A stretch of 64,000 nucleotides of DNA from Miscanthus floridulus (taxonomy: Eukaryota > Streptophyta > Magnoliopsida > Poales > Poaceae), in the NCBI RefSeq assembly GCF_019320115.1, contig NC_089595.1:113667162-113731161 (forward strand), read 5' to 3'. Positions 23,787 through 34,300 of the stretch are shown in pieces (the first letter of the stretch is position 1; each line of letters opens with the position of its first letter). The position numbers and the translations under genes were made by a program. The notes under the pieces are model-generated. The model searched no databases. It was not told where the DNA came from and saw only the letters and a program-made list of their open reading frames with translations.

Positions 23787-24242
23787 CGTTAAGTAATTTC
23801 CGTTAAGTAGTTTACTGCTCCCTAGTGTGAAAGCACGGTAGGGGAAGGCGACATCGAAAAGGCTCACTGCTGTGGTACTGTAGCCACAGCAGGGGCAGGC
23901 GTCGAACGGCTCTCCTGCCACACTATAGTCACAACAGGGGCAGACGTCAAAGTCAACCCTGCTATCACATCTAGTCACTGTAACAGCATGACGGCCTGAC
24001 ATGTCTGTATACTAGGATTAGATTGGTAGAGTTGTATATATAGTTTGCCACTGCAGTAAAGAGAGCGAGTTCAGTTTTGCTATTTTCTCTGGAGAGCTCC
24101 GGTCAACGATGGTGCTTATGTTGTGTGTGTGCTTTGTTCTCTCCCTTCTGCTACCTCTATCTATAGTGTATGCTCGGCAACGATAGTACGTAGTCGATAA
24201 TGCTGGTGAGTGATCGGCTCACCTGTGCCGGAGGGGCTAACA
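23787..24242 (+). mobile_element. Solo LTR, copia-like, 456 bp
   Basis: Flanked by perfect 5-bp target copies GCCAC at 23782-23786 and 24243-24247. The ends are CGTTAAG and CTAACA; the first base should be T, making TGTTA...TAACA. Inside is TGTATATATAG near 24033, a plausible TATA box for transcription to the right. No internal domain is left, so it arose by LTR-LTR recombination. It interrupts the F-box coding sequence. The family call and orientation are inference. Confidence 0.8.
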
Positions 24243-24640
24243 GCCACTGCCCGCTGCTAACTCCACGAATTCGAGCTTAAGGTCCTTGAGTGATGTGAAC
24301 ACCGCGGTGCGTGGGAGTCGGACTTTTGCGCTGCTTAACCCCAAACGCATACACTCCAGCTTTGGGGAGCTAGGAAGAAGCCCATCAAGATCCATTACAG
24401 GCGTCCTGTTGTCTAGTGGCAGCAGGCGAAGGTTGAACTGGAAGCCCTTCACTTGGTGATGCATGGCGTACCGAATCCACGCCTCAGCTGCTTCCATGGC
24501 GGGCGTCAGGAGTTGTTTGGCTGTTGCCTGCGCGGTGGTTTCGGCTGCGGCTGCAGCTACAATACCCGAGTGCTGAAAAAGCCACCGCCGCAGCGGCTGC
24601 AGGCCATGGACAGCGGGATCTTCACTTCGTCGATGCGGGC

Positions 24641-25075
24641 TTCCGATGTCGCACCCGCTCGCTGCTCCAGTACGTCGTTGACGATGGCGATGCACTGTTG
24701 GACGTCGCCGGCCGACTTGAACTCCGGCCACCCGAAGAAGTCCAGGATGGGTAAGCGCTTCCAGAGGCCGCGCCACCGCTTTGACTTCCGATGTCGCACC
24801 CGCTCGCTGCTCCAGTACGTCGTTGACGATGGCGATGTACTGTTGGACGTCGCCGGCCGACTTGAACTCCGGCCACCCGAAGAAGTCCAGGATGGGTAAG
24901 CGCTTCCAGAGGCCGCGCCGCCACTTTGACTTCCGATGTCGCACCCGCTCGCTGCTCCAGTACGTCGTTGACGATGGCGATGTACTGTTGGACGTCGCCG
25001 GCCGACTTGAACTCCGGCCACCCGAAGAAGTCCAGGATGGGTAAGCGCTTCCAGAGGCCGCGCCGCCGCTTTGAC
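24641..25075. repeat. Three tandem copies of a 145-bp coding segment
   Basis: TTCCGATGTCGCACCCGCTC starts at 24641, 24786 and 24931, a step of exactly 145. The segment encodes GLWKRLPILDFFGWPEFKSA and what follows on the minus strand. The copies are nearly identical, so the expansion is recent. Since 145 is one more than a multiple of three, each copy is read in a different frame. Confidence 0.95.
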
Positions 25076-25525
25076 AGCACGCTCGTGCGCACCAGCTCCC
25101 TCACGTTGAGGTGCGTCCACCTGAGGATGAGCTCACACAAGTCGTCATCCAGGGCGCTGATCCGATCGTCGCCGGCGCCGTCTTGGTCAGCGGTTGGGCT
25201 TGGCAGCGGCGGCGTTTGCTTCACCTCCTTCTTCATGGACTGCAAAGGCCGCCGGATGGGGAAGCAGGCAAGCAGTAGCGGACCCTGGATTTGAAACAAG
25301 AGTAGCCCTAGTCAAAATTTCATGTGCAATACCATTAAAAAAGAGTTCGGTGATACATGGCTATAAATTAACCAAATTACGATAATACATTTAAGACAAG
25401 GTTGAGCTTATGCTTGATCATTTATGAACAATACACCAAATCTTACGGCAGCAGCACCATAAAAAGCCCAGCAAGCACAGAATGTCCAGATCAAACTAGA
25501 AACAATAGCAGCATATATATATATA

Positions 25526-25790
25526 GGGAGAGGCTATTCAGTAGCCGGCTACAGAATAAGTTATTCTGTAGCCACCTCCATTTACCATAATTTTATATAC
25601 TAATTTACCGTAATGTCAATACATATTTACGATAGTTGAGTTACTATAACACACGGGGGATATTTACCATAACGTTATATTAAACCACTTAGTAAGGAGT
25701 TACTATAATCTCGTAAATTAACATAGTAATTATCGTAACTCAAAGTGGCTACAGAATAAGTTATTTTGTAGCCAGCTACAGGATAGTAGT

Positions 25791-25792
<2 letters not shown>
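25526..25792. mobile_element. Micron-like MITE next to a (TA)n tract
   Basis: Inverted ends of about 40 bases: CTATTCAGTAGCCGGCTACA at the left and its imperfect reverse complement (GTAGCCAGCTACAGGATAG) at the right. The inner ends share GGCTACAGAATAAGTTATT in both orientations. It sits between TA repeats, the insertion preference described for Micron elements of rice. Confidence 0.7.

Positions 25793-25875
<83 letters not shown>
25793..25875. repeat. (TA)n microsatellite, about 83 bases
   Basis: Uninterrupted TA dinucleotides. The unoccupied repeat copy at 21360-21690 has no such tract at the same site. Confidence 0.97.
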
Positions 25876-25878
<3 letters not shown>

Positions 25879-26079
25879 GCAATTCTGAAATCTCGAAGTA
25901 CATGAAACAAAGTCATCTGGCTGTAAGGAATAAGGAGTGTAAGCTAATACTACCACATGTCCACATGCCCATCCTGTTCCAGGCATTTGCCCTCACGGCT
26001 CACACTGCTGGGTAGGATGACAAGCTAGTTTGCTTTCGATTTACCATTCCAATAGACACAAGCTATGAATGCATACAAC

Positions 26080-26930
26080 CAAATATAATAGACACAAGCT
26101 ATTTGTGCGTCTGACCCAATCCAATCAAAACATAAGGAAACTCCTAGAAGGATCCCACCCCTGGTGCTCTATCACTATAAATTCCTAGAAGGATCCACCC
26201 CTGCCCTGGTGCTCTATCACTATTCACTCCACAGGAGTTTCGACGAACAGCTACCGTGCGCCCACGCAGCAAAGGCAATCCCGGTCTTTCAAACAAGCAA
26301 GCAAAGGCAATCGCGGCTCCAGTTGAATAAAAAACTGCAGCACCCAGCGAAAACTGGTGAACGGGGAAAAAACGGCATGGATTGATGAATCGATCGATAC
26401 GTCGAGGCGATTCCTCTTACGGTCTTACCTAGCAGGCTGACGAACTGGTGGGAGAGGAGAGGAGCGCGCACGCGTGACTCCGTGTCGATGTGGCGAATTG
26501 GCGATCGGAATGGGAGAGGAGCTGTTGTTGTCTTGTTTCTTTCTCGCGCCGTGGAAAACAAACGGATTTGGGGAGGGCGGACGGGGCGCGCGCCTCTGGT
26601 TTTCTTTCTTGGAGCGTGGGAAAGATGGAAAGATCACGCACGGCACGACCAGGGGCCAAGGCAGGGACGGGCCAGAAGGAGGAAAAAAATTCGGTTGCAG
26701 TCTGGCTGCACCCTCCGGCCGTGCAAACTGTTTGGATCTCGCAATTTGGTCTGGAATTGTCAATGGTGGTTTTACGTTTGGGCCTAATTTCGTTGCGGCA
26801 GCTCGTGGGCTCATGGCAGGTCCATCGGCCATCGCCACCTGCCGACCTCATACCGCTGCACTGCACTGCTGCTATGCAGCAGGCCAGCAGCACGCGCTCC
26901 TCGACGCTCGCAGATGCCGGTGACAAAGGC
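26080..26930. other. Intergenic, partly GC-rich
   Basis: A short duplicated segment (CCTAGAAGGATCC.ACCCCTG and GGTGCTCTATCACTAT) lies at 26140-26225. Overlapping open frames at 26430-26930 on both strands show no domain. Confidence 0.45.
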
Positions 26931-26937
26931 TATGTTT

Positions 26938-27280
26938 GGCTGGGTTTTTGGCTTTGGCTTTTGGTCCTAAAAGCCAAAAGCCTAATTAAAGGGGCTGTTT
27001 TTGGAGGCTGCTTTTTCAGAAGCAGCTGCTTTTCTGTAGTATATTTTTGAAAGCTGGTTTGACCCCGCTTTTGGATTTTGGCTTTCTGCTTTTCAAAATT
27101 GGTGGAATAAAAAGCTCTTCCATAGTTGTTTCAAGAGAGATAAAGATAGAAGGTATATTTTATACTTGTTTAACCAAACAGCTTTCAGATTTTCTACAGC
27201 TCACAACCCACAGCAGCTTTCCCACAGCTCACAGCCCACAGCAGCTTTTTTCCACAGCCACAGCTCAACCAAACAGGGCC
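26938..27280. mobile_element. MITE with GGCTATGTTTGGCTG / CAACCAAACAGGGCC ends
   Basis: The left end GGCTATGTTTGGCTGGGTTT is matched by the inverse of the right end CTCAACCAAACAGGGCC. The interior repeats AAAGCCAAAAGCC and CACAGCAGCTTT motifs. This end type is common in small grass MITEs of the hAT or Harbinger groups. The target duplication is unclear. Confidence 0.65.
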
Positions 27281-27600
27281 AAAGGATGCTCTCTCGTTCT
27301 GGACTTGTGCAGGTGACATGTGACAAGGATGGATGCTGCCTTTTGTCGGATGGCTTGTGGGTGCTCCTGCTAATAATAAGTGTTGCATGTTTTGCAGTAC
27401 CAGTTGCAAGTTGCGTCGACGCCCTATTTCAATTCAGACCCAACTGTAAAACCAACGGTTTACTGAAATTTTTACTCCGTGGTAAAAGAAAGTAAAGCAA
27501 ACGAACTGAAGTTAATGAACTCATTTACATGGGGTTCATCATTGTGAAATGTGAAGCAAGCAAATAAACCCCTCCCCTTAGCATCCAACAAACCATGAAA

Positions 27601-27692
27601 AGATTTGAGCGACCGAGCCAAGTGCAAATCAGACGTGCACTTTCCACAAACTTGCGACGGTAGATTTGAGCGACCGAGCCAAGTGCAAATCA
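27601..27692. repeat. Direct repeat of 31 bases with a 30-base spacer
   Basis: AGATTTGAGCGACCGAGCCA and the next 11 bases occur at 27601-27631 and 27662-27692, identical as read. Confidence 0.85.
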
Positions 27693-28384
27693 TCATTCAA
27701 CGATCATTACAGGAATACTCAGCCACTGGAATCTAATCTAATCTATGATCATAACATCTCAATGAAAAGATGGATCACAGGCACGAAACACCAAAGTAAC
27801 CAAAAGTTCGAAATCATGGCAAATGGTTGCGGTAAGGATTCAATTTCAGGCACAGATAGAGGTTCACATTCTAAAAGTTCATGACGAATTACTGGACCTA
27901 ACCATTCTCAAGATTATGTAACTACGATAAGTCATCCTCAAAGCACAGCTAAGATCAGGAAGATGTAAGCTTGTGAGTATTAGGGTTGGTACCGACAGTT
28001 TGAGGTAACACCCACTGTGGGCCTATAATGGTCTTCCTCGCGTATTAGGGTCGTACGTTGTATACTGTTTTGTGACAACCGTAAGAGAACGCTTCCAATG
28101 TATAACAACGAAAAAAAGTAGCTGAAGAACAAAAAACAGACGGCTGATTGGACCATTCTTTTCAACTTTTGGTAGTTGGTATGTATGTATACACCACAAA
28201 TGACCTGATTCATGTAGGCCGATCTTCTAATGTTGACTGGCTTCTATCTAATAACGAGCCACAACACAGTTTAGAACTGGCAGCCTCTTAAATAGTTTGT
28301 CAACTCAGCATTAGTGTTGGTGAGCCCACCAAAGCCTCCGTTACATCATTTACCACAAGCCTGCACAACTTCAATCCACTCTCA

Positions 28385-31300
28385 TCATTCACTATACTCT
28401 GAAGAATATGATGATGTATCACCTTCATCCTCATCTGCGTTGGCTGCTCCATCTCCACCATCGTCATCGTCGTCGTCCCGAATGTCATCATCCCCACCCA
28501 TCTCAACATCGTCATCCTCATCACCAGCAGGATCTTCAGCTTCATAGTCCTCTCCATCCTCCTCACCCTCATCTCCTTCAGCATCCTCATCGTTATCGTC
28601 ACTCGCATCATCCATCATTTGTACAGGGCTGGACTCCGAACTGTCCCTTGGATAGACTGAAATCTGCTCATCATATTCCTCGTTCATAGGCTCACCATTT
28701 TCCTCCTCTGACTCATCAGATTGAGAGACCGAATTGTCATCATCATCCTTGACATATTCCCTTCTCTCCAAGGCCCACTCTTCTGCACCTGAGCTCTCAG
28801 GAGAATGCATAATGCCAGTGTGATTTGCCTTACTTAACATACTAAAGCTGCCCAATAGGTTTGCCTTTGGAATTGATCTGGCACTGAGCTCGGATGGTTG
28901 CCGAGGTCTAACAGTTCGAGGTCCACAGCCACGGCCACGGTTACGCCCACCGCGTGCATTCTTTCGAGGGACTCTCCCATAGGGCACACTATTGTCATCC
29001 CTGGACTGAATCCTGGAAGAGCTGCCAATACCCCTGGGAATCCTACCACCACGACCACGAGATCTACCTCCCTGTCCACGACCTCTACCTCCCCGTCCAC
29101 GACCTCTACGACCATTGCTGTTAGTTAGCAACGCTCCATCCTGTTGATCAAAATCAATAGGTCTGAACTGTTCGATTTCTTGTTTGTTCTTATTAATAGA
29201 AGGGCGGGCCTAGTGCAAGCAGTAGTGTCTTACCTCCTGTGACCGGAAGGTCCCGGGTTCGAGTCGCGGTCTCCTCGCATTGCACAGGCGAGGGTAAGGC
29301 TTGCCACTAACACCCTTTCCCAGACCCCGCACAGAGCGGGAGCTCTCTGCACTGGGTACGCCATTCTTATTAATAGAAGGATATCTCGGTGGAAGCTTCA
29401 GCAAAGTGAAAAAGAAACAAAATCATGTCACTGATCCAGACATAGCAGATCAAGAGAATCAATTACCACATGTAGTCACCACTAGTCTTTTGATGCAATA
29501 ATAATAAGCCATAGGGCTCACCATGAAATCTCCAGCTTCTTGCTCCTTATTTGAACCCAACTTTGGATGAAGTGTGTATGAGATGGAAGTATCCAAGTCT
29601 AACAATCTTAAGGCGACAGCAGCGGTAGTGTCAGGAACCCATGGAAGTACAGTGGCAGATGCAGAACCTCCAACTGAATTCTGGGTAGCATCTTGTGTTT
29701 TTGAATTAAGCAACTCAGTTGTCGTTTCAAAGTTAGATGATAAGTAATCTCGCTTTATTGCACCTTCCAGCACACTAAGCATCTGCAGAAATATGACATG
29801 GCAGGATTTAGATACGCACACAAAATTTATACATAAACTTTGATGATAAATTAAAATCAGGCTTCTTAAACCATGCTAATTCTCCTCTTACACAATAGCT
29901 ATCCAAGTCTGTTCATAAGCGTATATAGTGGTGTATACAGTGGTGGAAGTTCAATACATTAACAACTTAGTAATAGGTGTAACAGTGGTGGAAGTTCAAA
30001 AGGGCCAAGGTGGACCATGGGCCACCTCGTCAAAAGAATTTTTTTTGAAAGTACTACTTGTACTCAATTTCACCATTCAATTGCCAAGAAAATACTAATT
30101 TGGGCCCCTCTTTCCTTTGGTCTTGTTATAAAATGGTATCTTCTCCAATCCTTTCCAGACTCCGCCACTTGAATTATACAGCAAACAAATATAGCAAAAA
30201 AAAACATGAAATGCAACCTGCAAGACTTCTTCGGCAGACGATGCAGAATACAACTTCACACCCCAAGATTTTCGATACCCATCCATCCAAAAAGGTAGGA
30301 GAGCTTCTGCCGGTACTGAAGCCTGTAACACGCAATCTAACAAGTCACACAAACAGCATTTTTTGCAACAAGCAAAATAAATGTCACTAATGAATGATCA
30401 TAAAAATGTCACTTTACCTCAATGGTAGCTAAGAGCAGCCTCAGCAATCTCAATCCTACGGGTACAGAAAAGTCCACAATTTGCGTCTTCCAATTAGGAT
30501 CTGTTCTCTGTTTTTCTTCACATTGTGATGAGTGCTCCAAGAAATTGTGAATGGGTTTGAATGCCTTGTGGCAAGAAGAACAGTGCCTTTCTTCAGCTAA
30601 GTATATCTGGTAGCAATGGTCACAAGATTGAATCAACTCAGGGCACCGCTTCTTTCCATATTTCATGGCGTATGTGGATTGGTGACCATAGCACTCTCTC
30701 CACATCCATTTCAGAAACACGGAAGCCCTTTTCGAGATAGAATTTTTCTCGGCTTCATTGCGCCCAATCTCTATCTTGAAAGTATCTGAATATGCCATAA
30801 GATTATCAGAAGCAACACCAGAAAGGGTACTGCATGGACTTCCAAACTCATTGTTGCAGTTTGGACTTTCATTACTTCCATTTTTCAAAGTCCGTCCAGT
30901 TGTGTGTTCTAAACTAGCACACTTTTTCCTCTCAACAGCTTCCTTAAAAGTTGGCTCGATACTTTGCAACATTGAGTGCAGATGTGACTCACGGATGCCA
31001 CGAGTATCAAGGGAAGCTACCAAAGCATCAAACGCCTGCATTTTTAATCAGAAATCACGTTAAAGCACCAGTATAACAGGATCTCACATCATGTAGTCAG
31101 TCAAGCTAACTTCTTAGTAACCACTCACTATGTGTGTGTTCAATAGTCAACTTACTAACAGGTTTTGCTAGGAACTGAACGAGATATCTGCAGTTACTGC
31201 CAACAATTCAAAACCCTATAAACAGTAATCTTCAAGGACAACCAACAAGGAATCAGATATTAAAAGACATTCAGAATCTCGTATGAATCATAACTATCTG

Positions 31301-34300
31301 GAACAAGCAAAACTAGGCACATATAATTTCATAACCAGCGGAAACACAGGTTTCCCAATGAAATAGTGCTAAATGCCAGTAGTATGACCCAAACGTTGTG
31401 CCTAACATGACATGGACAAACAAGCACAAAATCTTAAAAGCGAAGCATTTTATAATATCAAATAAGAAGCAAACTTAAAATAAGAGAATGACAAGTTGAC
31501 AATTAAAGCATTTCAACAAAATATAGATGGTTCTTGTCAGCTATCAAATACCATAACCCCTGATTCATCCAACTTCAATGTTATACCTTTGACCTTCTAG
31601 AAGAAAACAAACACCATAAATCCATAATCCCCACCATTCAAAGTTGATCTAGTGTCTAAGATTGCAGTTCCCGCCATTCAAACTAGATCTAAATACCTCC
31701 CAGAGGTTACATAAAATACAAACCAATTAACACATTGAAAGATCAAGAATCATCAGTTGAACTACTCTATTTTAGAGACCTCTTATTGAGAGTATTAGTT
31801 GATGAAATTGCAACTAAGATTGTTTTGAGGAAACAACTACCTCAGATGAATCAATGACCCTCCAGTATCCATCTCTAGATTCAAAAAAGATTCTTCCCGA
31901 ACCAGGGTCATAGGATGATGAAGATGCAGAAAACTGCCAATACCGGTTCCGTCTCCGATCTTGTCCAAGGGGTAGCGATCTGTACACGTAAAGCTGTTCT
32001 GCCTTGTGACCTATTAAGGATTTCAACTGAGATCTAGTTTTCTCAGATGAAGCATATTGCTGAACAGACAAGCTTTCGGGGTTAATACTCAATTCTCGGC
32101 TTACACCATTCCGCTGATGAAATACATCACCAGTAATAAGCTGGTTCTGCTTGTCAACAAGCAAATCATTGTTCGTCAAACTGTCATTTCCGTTATTGTT
32201 TTTAATAGGGTTATGCACTGGCGTAAGGGTACTTTCAGCAGCATTTTCTTGATCTGTATCAACCTTAATACCCACACAAGAATCATACTGTGTCTTACTA
32301 GTAAAGTCAGTCCCTTGTACGCCTCTTATCAAGTTGTGCCTCAGCCCACATTTGTTTTTTTAAAGCACTTGCTGCTTCAAGGCGTTCCTGTAAAGTCCTC
32401 TTATTCAGATGATGTTCAATGGGAAAATAGCAAGATAACAAAATCATAATAGAAACATTACCTCCAGAATTGCACGGATAGAATTTCCTTCAGTGGCAAC
32501 ACCAATAAGCGCAACCAAAGCATTGAGGCGTTCGTCCACACTAAGATCACAGTAGTCACCCTCAGCTAGCCCCTGTACCCAGGACTCCCCTTGGTTACTT
32601 TCGTCTATCTCAGTGTCCTTAGCATCACCTCCAACTTCTGGATCAGTTGAACTACTTGCTTTACTGTCTAAAGTATGCAATGGTAAACTTTCACTAGATT
32701 TAATCTGAATGCTTGGTGACACTGATGTGTTCATCACACTGTTTGATTCTTTCTTTATGTCACCAACTACTGTACTTTGTGCACCATATTGAGCTCCAAC
32801 TAGGGGAGACTTGGCATCCTTGTCCTCAATATTCACGTCATCACCATCAGCGTCATCATCAGCATCATCACATTCAGAATCCTCATCCCTTTCAGCCTCA
32901 TCCACGTCCTTCTCCACTTCTTCACACTCCGAAAGCGCATTCTGAAACACCCTGATTTTTTCACGTGCTGCTGACAACACAGCCTCAGAGTCATCTGGGT
33001 CCTTTCTGTAAGGAGTTTTAACACAATATGTCGAAGGTGCCGTTCTTTCAAAAAGCTTAGTGTCTCTCGACAATGCTGCAGATATAGATGCCTCTGGTGT
33101 CTTACTTGTTGTAAGGTCTCTCAGTCCAGATTTCTGAAGAGAAAAAAGAACAAACCAAAATATGTTCCATTAGAAATAACAGGTCAGTACAATCTAGAAA
33201 TTTGTTTGATGGGGATATACCTGGATCTTTTCTGCGACTTCCAATATCGTGAGACCTTTGCTCCCTTCAAGTGACAGTACATGGAAAGCAGCAAACTTTA
33301 CTGTTCCAGGTGTCAGACGGTGTCGAGACCTGCGACGATTAGTATACCCTCTTTCTTTCATTAAAGCAGCAGCCTTTACAGCCGCTGAACCATTTCGCAG
33401 AATGGAAATGACATCTACACCATTACGGCCCTTTAAAAAAAAGCACGAATTGATTAGATATTTTGGGAAATTTCCATCTTGTTTATACGAACAGCAAAAG
33501 GAAACAGTTTAAAAAACAAGTCTGCTGCAAATATGCAAGATGCAGCTATACTTTTTTGAATTGTCATGAATGGAACACATACACCTGTACTTAGAATTGA
33601 ATCCAGTCAATTTCAAGTAAATTAACCCAAAACCTTTCTTACCATAACCCTGCTACTACCAATGTTCAAAAAGGCGGTACTAGGCGCTCGCCCAGGCGCG
33701 CTTCAGCGCTGGGCGGAGGGGTAACGCCTCGCCTAGGGGGATAAGCGGAGAATAGGCGCTGCGCCACCAGATCCAGAGCCGCGCCGCCCGAGGGAGGGAG
33801 CTGCGCCACCGGATCCATTGCGGGCCGCTTCCTCCAGGCCTCCCTCCTCCCAATCCAGTCAGATGCGCATCCGTTTCAAGGAGAGGGGAAGGGAGCAGAA
33901 AGGAAAGGCAGGCCTTGGGTCGTGATGGCGTGGGGAGTGCGCGAGGCGAAGCTGCGGCAACGCTCGAAGGCTGAGCTTGCGGCCTGCCTGCCTGCAGCCG
34001 GACTCCACCGAGAGAGAGAGAGGTCACGGGAAAGAAGAGAGAAGAAGGTCACGGGAAAGAAGACGCACTGCTCGGGTTGTAGATGAGATGTGGATAAGAC
34101 AGCGATTTTGTGACTTGCCCCTCGACTTTGTAAAAATTTCTGCAATTTTTCTTGCTATGATTTCCTTTACTGATTTCTTACATTCTAGTCCCTAGAACTT
34201 CTATTTTTTCACAAGATACCACTTCTATTGCTGTAGGAACTTCTATTTATTCAGTATTTCAGCTACTACATTTATATATTTATTCAGCTATACATGCTGA

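Larger units (their letters stand above)
22373..25236 (-). pseudogene. F-box/LRR (FBD-type) gene, disrupted
   Basis: F-box proteins are substrate receptors of SCF ubiquitin ligases. From the ATG at 25236 the F-box reads DDRISALDDDLCELILRWTH, then LVRTSVLSKRRRGLWKRLPI. Later leucine-rich parts include SPKLECMRLGLSSAKVRLPR, SLKDLKLEFVELAAGSG, CCPSLQKLRMM, LLHAGTKELVLDTGELLELS, SAPRLEDLTYVCNRALIHDP and RFKNLESLSLQLDASDICPK. The C-terminal FBD-like part is GMTGTGCELRFLRFVLANAT. Introns lie between about 23.2 kb and 23114, and between 22919 and 22805 (donor GTGAGC, acceptor CAG); the last exon is 22804-22373. Lesions: a 145-bp segment present three times, a solo LTR at 23787-24242, an in-frame TGA just after LRMM, and a 47-bp tandem duplication. 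Removing the LTR and one target copy restores the frame as AGSGHLLARLLSSVCC, which proves the insertion was into coding sequence. Confidence 0.85.
25400..26075. repeat. Right copy of direct repeat, split by an insertion
   Basis: Matches 21360-21690 but is interrupted after AGCAGCATATATATATAT by a MITE and a long (TA)n tract; it resumes at ATTGGGCAATTCTGAAATCT near 25875. With the left copy it brackets the F-box pseudogene. Confidence 0.88.

Noticed and set aside
24453..25294. Plus-strand open frames with repeated CSSTSLTMA.YCWTSPADLN
   Set aside because: Complement of the tripled F-box segment; repetition and GC content explain the openness.
25793..25875. CRISPR-like or regulatory repeat
   Set aside because: Plain TA microsatellite in a plant genome. 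No spacer-repeat structure exists anywhere in the window.
28300..28689. Met- and Arg-rich or His-rich frames over the acidic tail of RLT
   Set aside because: Off-frame and opposite-strand readings of GAT/GAG repeats that encode the acidic tail.
29256..29265. Possible tRNA gene from the B box
   Set aside because: The sequence has no cloverleaf and is bounded by a 17-bp duplication with a SINE tail, so it is a SINE.
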